IMG/VR virus record: IMGVR_UViG_3300027754_000291
Span: 1 to 31,769 of that record
Strand: one strand, 5' to 3'
Source of the DNA: a virus
DNA length: 31,769 nt
Numbering within the stretch: position 1 is the first letter of the stretch; every line of letters starts with the position of its first letter. Made by a program: the position numbers and the translations under genes. Of this stretch, positions 8,602-18,800 are shown piece after piece. Below the pieces are notes generated by a model, which was not told the origin of the DNA, searched no databases, and worked only from the letters and a program-made list of their open reading frames with translations.

Positions 8602-11422
8602 AAATGCATATGACGTAGAAGATGCTGGCGGTGGTTATACAGTAGCCGCACCGTTCCCCGGCGCAGATACGGATCCAAATACCAACCCCAACACTAGTAC
8701 CGGCCCCAATTCACCGTTTACACGCGGTGATGTTTTTACAAACCAAACTGTGATGGATCCATCTGCTGGTATAGCAGGGCTAAAGAAGTTTGTAACAGAT
8801 AACAAAGCATTTATAACTGGTGCAGGCGCGTTGGCTAGTGTCTATGGTGGCGGTACAAACGCTGATAAGAAGACAGGCTACCAAGGCGTTATTCCTACAT
8901 TAGCCGCTTCTCGTTCAATGATTGCCGCTCCTCCTACCCGTGCACAAGGCTACCGTCCCGGCGCAGGTGGGATTGATTATGGTGGTGATGTATCCTACAC
9001 GCTTGCTCCGGGTCAAGCTCCTTATGCCAATCTGTCAGGAACTTCAGGTTCTGCGGCTGGTGCAAATTTAACCACTCCCGGCGACACAACTTCCGGAGGT
9101 TTAACCACTATTGCAGGCGGCACAACTCCCGGTGGCACAACCGTGACTCCCGGTGGCACAAAAGTAGTAACCCCCCCATTACCCAAAACAATAACACCTT
9201 TACCACTTGATGTTAAGCCTCCACCACCTACCAACCTAGGTTCTAAGGGATACCAAGCCGCTATTGCGGCAGGACTTACTCCCGCCCAATATTTAGGCAA
9301 TATTAATCAATGGCTTATTGATAATCCCCGTGCAAGTAAAGCGCAAGTTGATGCCGCCATGAGCCAGTTTGGCGTAAGCCAAGAAGATTTGCAAACGGCT
9401 TTAGGAACCACAAACTTTTCAGACTACACAAAGTATGGTTTGACTCATGGTCAAGGTTTGCAAGAGTTGAATTTCAAGATTGCTGATTGGGTTTCTCAAC
9501 ACCCATATGCAACAAACAAAGAGATACAAGATGCAATGAAAGCCGCAGGAGTTAATGATGCGGATATTGCCCGTGGTTTAAACGGCCTGTCAGCCTCTGC
9601 TGGCAAAGAATCTGCAATCATTAATGACATGGGCTTAGATCAGTTGTACAAGAATATCTTGGACTACCAAGCCGCAGGTCATTCTTCTGCTGAAGTTGCC
9701 GCCGCATTAGCGGCTACGGGACTTGATCAACGTGATATCAATGCCGCTAATAAATTTGCCACGGCGCAAAATTACACCGCTAATCCTACATCTGCGGCGG
9801 CTACTGTTAACTATCTACCCACTACTAATGTAGCGGATACTTCTACACCACCTCCTCCTACTAAAGTGGCTGATGTTGTGCAAGCCGCATCAACACCTAC
9901 AGCGGTTCAAAATACTGCGCCTGACAACTCAGGCAAGATGAGCGAGATTTATCAGTATTTTGCCGACCCCTCAACACAAGCCGCACTTGCCTCTGGTAAT
10001 ACACGAGGTATTGCTGAAACCATGCAAGCTTTGGGTTATTCTCCAGCCGAAGTAGCACAAGCTACAGGTTCAAATGTGGCTGATGTTCAGGCCGCATATG
10101 ATGCGGCTCTTGGTTCTAATAAGGTTGGATTTTATGATCCTTACAGCGAAGCATTTGCCGAGGGTGGTATGGCTAAAGGTCGTTATCTACAAGGTGAAAC
10201 AGATGGCATGGCAGATAAACTTCCAGCCCAAATTGGTAATGACCAACCCGCCGCTTTAAGCCATGGTGAGTTTGTTATCCCTGCGGATGTGGTTTCCCAT
10301 ATGGGTAACGGCAACTCTGATGCCGGAGCTAAGAAGCTTTATCAAATGATGGACAAAATTCGTATGGCACGTACAGGTACAAAGAAACAAGGTAAACGTA
10401 TCAACCCTGATAAGTTTATGCCCGGTGGATTGGCTCAAGCTTACGCTTCAGGTGGCTCAGTTAAGCACTTTGACAATGGTGGTTCCACAGGAACTCCTGC
10501 GGCTAACTACGGCGCAGGTCTTGCAGGCGTTGAATCTAACCTATCCAACTGGGCAGGCCCATATGTAACCAACATGCTTGGTCAAGGCCAAGCCTTGGCT
10601 AACATGCCTTATCAGGCTTACATGGGTCAGTTGTCTGCGGGTGAATCTCCTTTACAGACTTCAGCATTCAGCAATGCTTCCAATCTACAAACACCGTCTA
10701 GCATTGGTACTGCCGCTACAAACGCAGGAACTATTGGTACTGCGGCTCAAGGGTTGAAGTACACGCCTACAACCACATCGTTTGATGCGGCACAGGCTCA
10801 GAATTACATGAACCCCTATTTGCAGGCTTCTTTGAATCCTCAACTAGATGAAGCTCGCCGTCAGTCTCAGATTACCCAACAAGGTAATGCCGCCAAGATG
10901 ACTCAGGCAGGTGCTTTTGGAGGCTCCCGTCAGGCTATCCTTGATGCCGAAACACAGCGTAACTTAGGCACTAACCTAGCTAATATCACTGGTCAGGGCT
11001 ATAACACTGCGTTTAACAATGCACAACAGCAGTTCAATGCTGATCAGACCCGTAAGATGCAAGAAGCTCAATACGGTGCAGGCTACGGTTTGCAGGGTCT
11101 ACAGGCAGGCTTACAAGCCGCCACGGCTCAAGGCGCTTTGGGCGTTCAACAGAACCAAGCCGACATTAATAACCTCAACGCACAACTGACCGCTGGCGGT
11201 CAACAACGTGGCATTGAGTCTGAAGGTATTGCCGCAGACAAAGCACAGTTTGAAGAAGCTAGGGCCAATCCTTATAAGATGGTTCAGTACCAACAGTCTT
11301 TATTGCAAGGCCTGCCTTTGGCGGCTCAGAGCTATCAAGGTATTGAGCCTTCTGCGTTGCTTAAAGCTTCTCAAGGTGCTTCCACCGTTAATGCTTTGTT
11401 AAAGAATCTTGGCCTAGCCTGA
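8594..11422 (+). CDS. Large internal virion protein candidate (942 aa)
   Basis: Three parts are visible. Residues 1-210 are low-complexity Gly/Thr/Pro with GGTTPGGT-type repeats. Residues 215-560 form helical repeats in which the same helix-turn pattern recurs about every 75 residues (GYQAAIAAGLTPAQYLGNIN and related). After GGMAKGRYLQGETDGMADKL comes a conserved block with GEFVIPADVVSHMGNGNSDA, found in many aquatic phage genomes. Residues 700-942 are Gln/Ala/Asn-rich (ANITGQGYNTAFNNAQQQFN) and probably long helices. Cysteine is absent. The start overlaps the previous gene by 8 bp behind an AAGGAAG site. Position between structural genes and the giant polyvalent gene suggests a capsid-internal ejected protein. 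Confidence 0.55.
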   Translation: MDENAYDVEDAGGGYTVAAPFPGADTDPNTNPNTSTGPNSPFTRGDVFTNQTVMDPSAGIAGLKKFVTDNKAFITGAGALASVYGGGTNADKKTGYQGVIPTLAASRSMIAAPPTRAQGYRPGAGGIDYGGDVSYTLAPGQAPYANLSGTSGSAAGANLTTPGDTTSGGLTTIAGGTTPGGTTVTPGGTKVVTPPLPKTITPLPLDVKPPPPTNLGSKGYQAAIAAGLTPAQYLGNINQWLIDNPRASKAQVDAAMSQFGVSQEDLQTALGTTNFSDYTKYGLTHGQGLQELNFKIADWVSQHPYATNKEIQDAMKAAGVNDADIARGLNGLSASAGKESAIINDMGLDQLYKNILDYQAAGHSSAEVAAALAATGLDQRDINAANKFATAQNYTANPTSAAATVNYLPTTNVADTSTPPPPTKVADVVQAASTPTAVQNTAPDNSGKMSEIYQYFADPSTQAALASGNTRGIAETMQALGYSPAEVAQATGSNVADVQAAYDAALGSNKVGFYDPYSEAFAEGGMAKGRYLQGETDGMADKLPAQIGNDQPAALSHGEFVIPADVVSHMGNGNSDAGAKKLYQMMDKIRMARTGTKKQGKRINPDKFMPGGLAQAYASGGSVKHFDNGGSTGTPAANYGAGLAGVESNLSNWAGPYVTNMLGQGQALANMPYQAYMGQLSAGESPLQTSAFSNASNLQTPSSIGTAATNAGTIGTAAQGLKYTPTTTSFDAAQAQNYMNPYLQASLNPQLDEARRQSQITQQGNAAKMTQAGAFGGSRQAILDAETQRNLGTNLANITGQGYNTAFNNAQQQFNADQTRKMQEAQYGAGYGLQGLQAGLQAATAQGALGVQQNQADINNLNAQLTAGGQQRGIESEGIAADKAQFEEARANPYKMVQYQQSLLQGLPLAAQSYQGIEPSALLKASQGASTVNALLKNLGLA

Positions 11423-11433
11423 AGGATATTTAA

Positions 11434-12861
11434 ATGTTTACACCTCCATCCGTCAATCAGATTGCCTCAGCATATCAAGGCAACCCTGCGCCCTTGGCTC
11501 AGAAAGTTGACCAAGATAAAAAACAACATGGTGGAATCCCACAGGATTTGCGCCAGCTTCTTGCTTTAAACGACATCAACCAGATGCGTCAGGGTGCTGG
11601 TATTCAGGCCGCTTTAAACGCTCCTCCTAACATGCCAACAGTTGCAGAAGATGTTCAGGCCAAGGCCAAGCAGGCTTTACAGGCTCGTATGGTTCAGGAG
11701 GCTCAGAAGCAAATGGCTAAAGATGGCAGACCCGGTATTGTTCCTATGGGAGTTCCACAACCTAGACCTCAACCTGAGGAACAGGGCATTGATAGCCTAA
11801 CCTCTAATGTGGGCGAATCCTATTTCCATGGCGGGGTAGTCTCGTTTGATGAGGGTGGCCCAACACCAGACACAAGAAGCGCAGACGACATTCTTCGTGA
11901 ACAGATGCGTGTAAACGAGGAAGCTAAACGTACAGCCGCTATTGAGCGTCAAAGGGCTGAAGTTGGTGCTCCCGACACGACGCAGATTGATCGCTTAATT
12001 GCTGAGAACCAAGCACGTAAGGAGAAGCTTGCTCCTCCTAAACCCGGCTATGACGCAGTGATGGAGTATCTTGAGCAGGTTGCCAATGCTCCAGTTAGTA
12101 CCCGCTCTAGTGCGGCGGCTGGCTCTTATGGTGCACAGCAACAAAGAGCATTGCAGAAAGCCCGTGAAGCAGAACAGAACACCTTGACTGACAAAATGAT
12201 TGATCTGGCTCAGAGGAAGTCTGACACTGGCTATCAGTATAAGAAAGAACTGTACCAGACAGGTAACACTGCCGCTGAAGCCGCTATCAAGCAGAAGTAC
12301 GATGCGGCTATCCAAGTGGCTAGAACAGATCAAGAAAAGCTTAAGTTGGCTCAAGAGAAAGATCTTGAACTTAAGAAGCTTGCTATTGAGCGTGACAAAG
12401 TTGGCGTTATGAAAATTAACCCAGCTTTGCAAATTGCAGATGCCCTCCAAAAAGCCGACCCAGATCGTTTAAATGCTATCAGAGAAGGTATTGCAAGCGT
12501 GTATGGAAATAGAACTGGTCAAGCAGATGCCGCATTGCTTGGTCAATACGAAAGAGCAATTAAAGAACACGATACAAAATATAAAGATGATCCACGCCAG
12601 TATCAAAAAGCTGAAAAAGAAGCGTGGAAAACTGAGAAAGCCGCCGATCTTGAAGGTATTAATAAGCATTATTCTAAGTACAACATTGGCCCACTAGCTG
12701 AAAAAGGCTTGCCTTCTGCCGTTCCCGGCGCAACTCCAAGTGCAACTCCTAGTGCGACTCCAACCGCTGGAGGATATACTGTTACGGCAGGAGGAATGGT
12801 TCACACATTCCCAACCCAAGCGGCGGCTGATGCGTTTAGACTAGCTAGTGGAGCAAAATAA
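11434..12861 (+). CDS. Helical internal virion protein candidate (475 aa)
   Basis: The product is Gln/Ala/Lys-rich. Long predicted helices or coiled coil run from about residue 160 to 410, including IKQKYDAAIQVARTDQEKLK. A glycine motif, SYFHGGVVSFDEGG, near residue 130 echoes the FDNGG and FAEGG motifs of the upstream protein, suggesting that the two belong to one assembly. Near the C-terminus there is a Pro/Ser/Ala/Thr repeat (three SATP units) followed by a compact GGYTVTAGGMVHTFPTQAAA ending that may be a small sorting or attachment domain. The stop shares a base with the giant gene's start, so the two are probably translated together. The role is inferred from composition and place. Confidence 0.5.
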   Translation: MFTPPSVNQIASAYQGNPAPLAQKVDQDKKQHGGIPQDLRQLLALNDINQMRQGAGIQAALNAPPNMPTVAEDVQAKAKQALQARMVQEAQKQMAKDGRPGIVPMGVPQPRPQPEEQGIDSLTSNVGESYFHGGVVSFDEGGPTPDTRSADDILREQMRVNEEAKRTAAIERQRAEVGAPDTTQIDRLIAENQARKEKLAPPKPGYDAVMEYLEQVANAPVSTRSSAAAGSYGAQQQRALQKAREAEQNTLTDKMIDLAQRKSDTGYQYKKELYQTGNTAAEAAIKQKYDAAIQVARTDQEKLKLAQEKDLELKKLAIERDKVGVMKINPALQIADALQKADPDRLNAIREGIASVYGNRTGQADAALLGQYERAIKEHDTKYKDDPRQYQKAEKEAWKTEKAADLEGINKHYSKYNIGPLAEKGLPSAVPGATPSATPSATPTAGGYTVTAGGMVHTFPTQAAADAFRLASGAK

Positions 12862-15800
12862 TGGATCTAGAAGAACTGGCAAAACAGTATGGCGGTGTTT
12901 CAACCAAAATTGAACCAGTTAATCTAGAGAAATTAGCCAAAGAGCTAGGCGGTACGTCACGCCCCGTTAAAGAGCGCACAGTTACTGAAGCCTTTACCGA
13001 CCCTGCGGCTAAGTTTGCCTCAGGCATTGGCTCATTAATTCAGTTCCCCGGTCAGATCTATGGCCTGACTACAGGTGCTATCAAAGAGAAAGACTTTGGA
13101 ACCACTGGCCTGCAAGGCCTAGGTCAAGAATTACAGGACTATGCCAAGAAGAAGCTTTCTGAAAAGCTTGTATCTGAAGAAGCAGAAACTGCCCGTAAGG
13201 TTGAAGAAGCCGAGAAAAAGGGTGTTCTTTCAGCCTTAGGCACTCAGTTTGGTGAAGTCCTTAAGAACCCTTTAACTCAGGGTATCGGTTTTGCCGCAGA
13301 GCAACTTCCTCAGGCTATCCCTTCTATTCTTGCCGCCGCTATTCCCGGTGTTGGCCCTGCCGCCGCCGCAGAGTTACGTGCCGCTCAGACTGCCGCCAAG
13401 GCCGCAGTCGGTAATGCCGCTAAAGAAAAAGCCGCCAAAGCCATTGTTGATTTAGCTGAAGATGCCGCTAAAAAATCCCAAATAGCTCGTGGTACTGCCG
13501 CCGCTATTGGCACTGGAGCCGCCCAACAGGGCGCAGACATCGGCTCAGGTAGCTTTGAGGAGATCAAACAGTACCTGATGAAGGAAAAAGGCATGTCCGA
13601 GCCTCAGGCTTCGGCAGAGGCTTTAAACCTTGCCAGAGCCTCCGGAGTAAGTGGTGCGGCTATTTCCCTTTTGGCACAGAAATTACCCGGTGCACAAGCC
13701 CTAGAACGTGCCCTTGCAGGCGAAAGACTTGGTACAGGTCGTATTAAAGGTGCAATCGCTGGCGCTCTTAAGAATATCCCTGAGGAAATGGTTGAAGAGG
13801 GTGGCGGTAAAGTTACCCAGAACCTTGCCTTGCGTGAAGTCAATCCAGAGCAAAGTCTCACTGCCGGACTAGGACAAACCCTAGGTCAAGCCGCTTTAGG
13901 CGCAGGCCTTATCGGTGGTGGTGCAGGTGCTATCTCTGGTGGTAAACCCACAATTAATCCTGAAGATGTCAAGAACGCAGAGTTTGAGAAGCGCAGGGCT
14001 GAAGACACCAAACTAGCTGAAGAAAAGCGGGCAGTAATCTCCAAGCAGATGGAGGTTGTTAAGAACCCTATTGGTGCTTTGACAGAGGCTGACCTTGGCC
14101 CTGAGTTAACCTCATATGTAAACGAGCACCGGACAGCAACAGGTAAGCCTACGCTATCTGCGTACAGTTTGGATGATGTGGTTGATGCCCTGCCGGGCAA
14201 AGATGTAGCTAAAGAGACTGCCGCTTTAAACGCATTGATCGCCCAGAAGACCGGTCACACAGATCAGGTTTACACGCCTGACGCGGTAACTGCGCTGGCT
14301 ACTGAAAAGAATGTGGATGTAAACGCTCCCGGGTTTGGGGACTTCCTTTCTAGATCAACTGGCATCGCTGATCTTGCTCAGATGTCTCAGCCCCAGTTGC
14401 ATTCTGCGGTTACAGCCCTACAGAAGCTCCCTACATTTGAGACTAAGCAAGCCCTACCCGAAGGCACTAACGCTACACGCTACACACCTGAACAAGTTAC
14501 ACAGGCTGTAGATGCTTTAAACGCCAAGATGGATGAAGTTGGTAAGGATGAGTTAACGTTTAAAGAAACAACAACAGCCATAGAGACGGCCACAGGACTA
14601 AAGGGTTCTGCCGTTAATGCCTTGCTTAACGATGCAACTAAGAACGGAAGTATTGTCACGGAAGACAAGAAAGTTAGTGTTCCCTCACGTACCACACCTA
14701 CTGGATACAACATTCAGGAGGAAGTTGGGCAAGAAGAAGAGCAGGCAGAATCTTATGATGTCATGAGCGGTGACCAAAAGGTTCGCTCTATGGACACCAT
14801 GGAGCAAGCCAATACTCATGCTGAGAAACTAAACAGTTTTGCACAGGGTGAACTTAAGAAAACGCAAGAAGCTTTAAAGGCTCAAGACGCAAAGATTACT
14901 AAGTCCGAGAACGAACTGCACAAGTTTGAACTCAATGGGTTGGTTGATACCCCCGCATATAAGGTTGCAGAAGAAGCGCACCAAGCCGTGCTAGACGAGG
15001 CTATGCCCGTCATTGCTAACCTTAAGAATCAAGAAGAGATCTATAGCAGGCCTGTCACTGTTGTGCCTGTTGGCACAAAGAAGGTTACGCCCAAGACATA
15101 CCGAGTTACCAAGGGTCAGGTTGTTAAAGGAACCAAGGCTACCCGTGAGGAAGCCGAGCAATCTATCTTTGAAGACCTGTCAGACAAAGAAATTCAAGAG
15201 TTGGCAAAAACCAAATCTCCTAAGTTAAAGGCTCGTTTAAACGCAGAGATTGCCCGCCGGTCTACAGCGCCAGCACCAGCACCTAGAACACCAGAACAAA
15301 CACAAGGGCTTCAAGCCGTACAAGCTTCCCTCCAATCCATGTTGGGACGGTTTGGCCTACAGGATGTAGCCCTAAAGATTGTTAATGCCATTGAACAGGG
15401 CGCAGATGGCTCCTATGCCGCTAAGGTTATCCAGTTAGCTATCGATGCACAGAACCCTGTAAGGGTTATGCGCCATGAAGCCCTCCATGCTTTAAAAGAA
15501 CTAGGGTTCTTTACTGATTCCCAGTGGGCTTCTTTAGAGCGTCAAGCTAAAGCTGAGTGGGTAGACAAGTACCTTAAGAACAATCAAACAAAGACATCCG
15601 ACGGGCGAGTTGTCAGCCGGTACGATGCCTATGTTGAGATGGGTTTAAACGAAGCAGACATTCTGGAAGAAGCAATCGCAGATGCCTTTGGTGACTTTGA
15701 TGCTAACAAGGCTCCTCCGGGAATGTTGACTGCGTTGCTGAACAAACTCCGCAACTTCTTCTCTACCCTCAAGTCATACCTCAATGGTCAAGGCTACGAG

Positions 15801-18800
15801 TCCTACAAGGACATCTTTGGCAAGATTGAGAAGGGTGAACTAAAACCTTCTAAGCCTGCCGAGGCAAACAAAGAAGTTAAGAAGTCGCTTACATCCTTTG
15901 GCGCTTTCTACGGGGATGAAAAACAGCCCGTTTATACGCCGCTGTCTACCCGTAACTTTATGGAGCAGGACATGACTGCGTCCCAGCAGGATCTTGGTTT
16001 AAACACCAAGGCCAAGCGTGGCATATTCAATAATGTCCGGGACATCGCCAGTGCTTTAAACCAATACACCATAGATCGTTTCGGCCAGATGGATCGAAGC
16101 AACTTGAGCGAAGAGCAATCTACTCAGCTTGCTAGGGCAATGGCAGATGAGGTTGCATTCCAATTGGGCACTCAAGCCACAACTGGTACAGGTCTGGGTT
16201 GGTATTCAAACAACTATCCCAAGGCGGTTAAACGCTTGGCAAGCCGTTTCCCTGAACTGAGCGATAACAAACACGCCCGTTCTGTATTCTCTGCATTGGT
16301 GGCAGTTACATCTAACGGTGAAAAGGTTAACAAGAACATTACTAACGCTATCACGCTGTATTCCAAACTGCGTGATGGTAAGCCTCTGATTGCCATGGGC
16401 AACCGTAGAGCTACCGCTCTTGAGAACAACCTCAAGATGATCCAAGACCTGCTTAATCTGCACGGCACAAAGTTTGAGAAGGTTCTCTTAGAAGAAATTA
16501 CGGTCAAAGAAATGAATGCCCGTCTGCGTGAGATGGGTGAAGACACTGATGGTAGCTACCTCAAGGACACGACTGTCCCTGCCGCCGCAGTCTACTTTGG
16601 GCCTAAGCTGGGTGCGTTCTACGCCAACCTCTCTGGCTCAGAGGGCTATCTCACCATGGATCTGTGGTGGACTCGCTCTGTCAACCGGATGCGTGGCTTG
16701 TTAATTCCTCAGGCAACTGAAGCGTCTATTAACAAGTTCCGTGACATGATGGAAATGCCTAGCGCAACCCGTGATGAAGTGATTGCCGCTACGATTCCCC
16801 TGCGTAATAAGTACGAGGAATACGGCTATAGCACTGAGCTTGAGCATTTGGCTAAGGGGAAAGAGCCTGCCAAGAAAGACAAGAAACCAGCATGGTTTAA
16901 GAAAGCCAAAGCCAAAGCCGGAGCCGCCTACGACCAACTGTTGTTTGAACACAACCTTGAGAAGATGGCTAACACCATCTACAAGAATGAATTTGAGATG
17001 CTGGAGGAAGCACCGTTTACAGCTACCGACCGCAAGTTCATGTATGACGCAGGCCGTAAAGCGCAAACTATGTTGCGTAAAGACGGCATTAATTTAACTT
17101 TAGCTGACATCCAAGCGGCTCTTTGGTATTATGAGAAACGCCTCTACGAAAAACTAAGCGGAAGGAAAGCCGATGACATCGGATACGAAGAAGCAATCAT
17201 CGCTCAGTCCGGAAAGACTACTGGACGAGCAAGACCCAGTGTGGTCTTCGATACAGAACTTAACGGCAGGGATGAATCCGGAGGAGCGGTCAAGAACGCT
17301 GAGGAACTTCGTGGGAAGTCTGACTACGGGCCAAAATACTCCCTCAGAGAAGCCGTACGATCCTATAGAGGACGCAATGAATCTGAACCCGGGACTCACA
17401 CGCGAGAAAGCATTGAAGATGGCGAAGGAATTCGGGTTCTAGGCGTAGCGCCAATTGCCCGATACAGACCTACTCAAGGGTTTAAAGACATCATCAGCGA
17501 CCACGGGTTTGAATCGCCCGTGTTCTATGAGATTAGCGGTGATGATGCTCAGACATATGCGGATGCCATTCAGGCATCCAAAGATTCAACTGAATATGGT
17601 GCGGCTGTCTTTGTGTATCCTGTAGAGGACTACGCCAAGATGCGCCTGTTCTTAACCCAAGATGGTAAGTCTGGCATTGCCCTTAAGAAAGACGATATTG
17701 TTTCCGTCTTCTCAGGTAAGCCACACAGAGGATCTGCCAACTCATCGCTCCAGTTAGCGGTACAAGAAGGCGGTAGAAGGCTTGACGCATTTGCCACAAT
17801 TCTTCCCACCCTTTACCACGCCAATGGGTTTAAAGCTGTTGGCCGCATGACTTGGAATGAAGAATACATACCTGACAACTGGAACAAGATAACATTTGAA
17901 GACTACAACAAGGGTGAGCCTGACGTTGTTTACATGTCATATGATCCGGACGACAGCACAACTTTGTTAGAAAATCCCGGCCCATACTACGACGACTCTG
18001 ATGAATTAGTAGCGGCACAAGTTAGGGCTGTAAAGAATTATTTTGAAGAAGGAGAAGGGTATGGATCTAGAAAACAAAATCAAAGAACTGGAAAACTCAA
18101 AGCCTCAGCGCAAGAACTTCCAGACCAACGAAGAGTACGAAGAGACATACAACTACTGGATGATGAGACAAGGGCAAAGTATCCGTACCTTGAAGAACCG
18201 GTTGAAGGATTACCAGCAAAAGTAAAAGTTGATGGTGTTGAAGTTACATTTGGCCCTTACATACCTGCAAGAGAAGCGGCTATTTTGTATGCGGAACAAA
18301 TGGGAATTCCATATCGCCAACAAGCTAGTTACCACAAACTAGATAAAAAGTTCTCTACATTGCTGGCTAACACATACGCTAGCATGTTAAACAGACCGCT
18401 TGCGTCAGAGGTAAAAGAAGCTTATCAAGCTTGGGCTAAGGAAACTATTGCTCAATACGAAGCCATGATTAAAACGGGCATAACAATTGAGTTTATGCCC
18501 AACAACAGGGATCCTTATGGAAACCCACGTAATGCAATACTTGATGTTTTAAACAACAATCATCTTTACGTTTTCCCTGCTGATGGTGGTTTTGGCAAAG
18601 ATGCCATTACTGAAAAACAAATCAGAATCAACCCTGCTTTAGCTTTAACAGATATTATTATTTCCGGCAGACAAGCCCGAGTAGTTGAGGTGTTTAGAGC
18701 AACGCATGATTTTTATGGTCATGTTAAGGAAGGTTTTGGATTTAGAGCAGAGGGTGAAGAGAACGCCTTCCAGTCTCACGTTAGGATGTATTCACCACTT

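Noticed and set aside
12200-12412. 70-codon alternative-frame ORF in the helical virion protein
   Set aside because: Ser/Leu/Arg-rich shadow without a ribosome site.
15013-15228. 71-codon +1-frame ORF within the giant gene
   Set aside because: Arg/Leu-rich, no ribosome site, and the giant frame here is clearly protein-like; a shadow, unlike the two nested ORFs kept.
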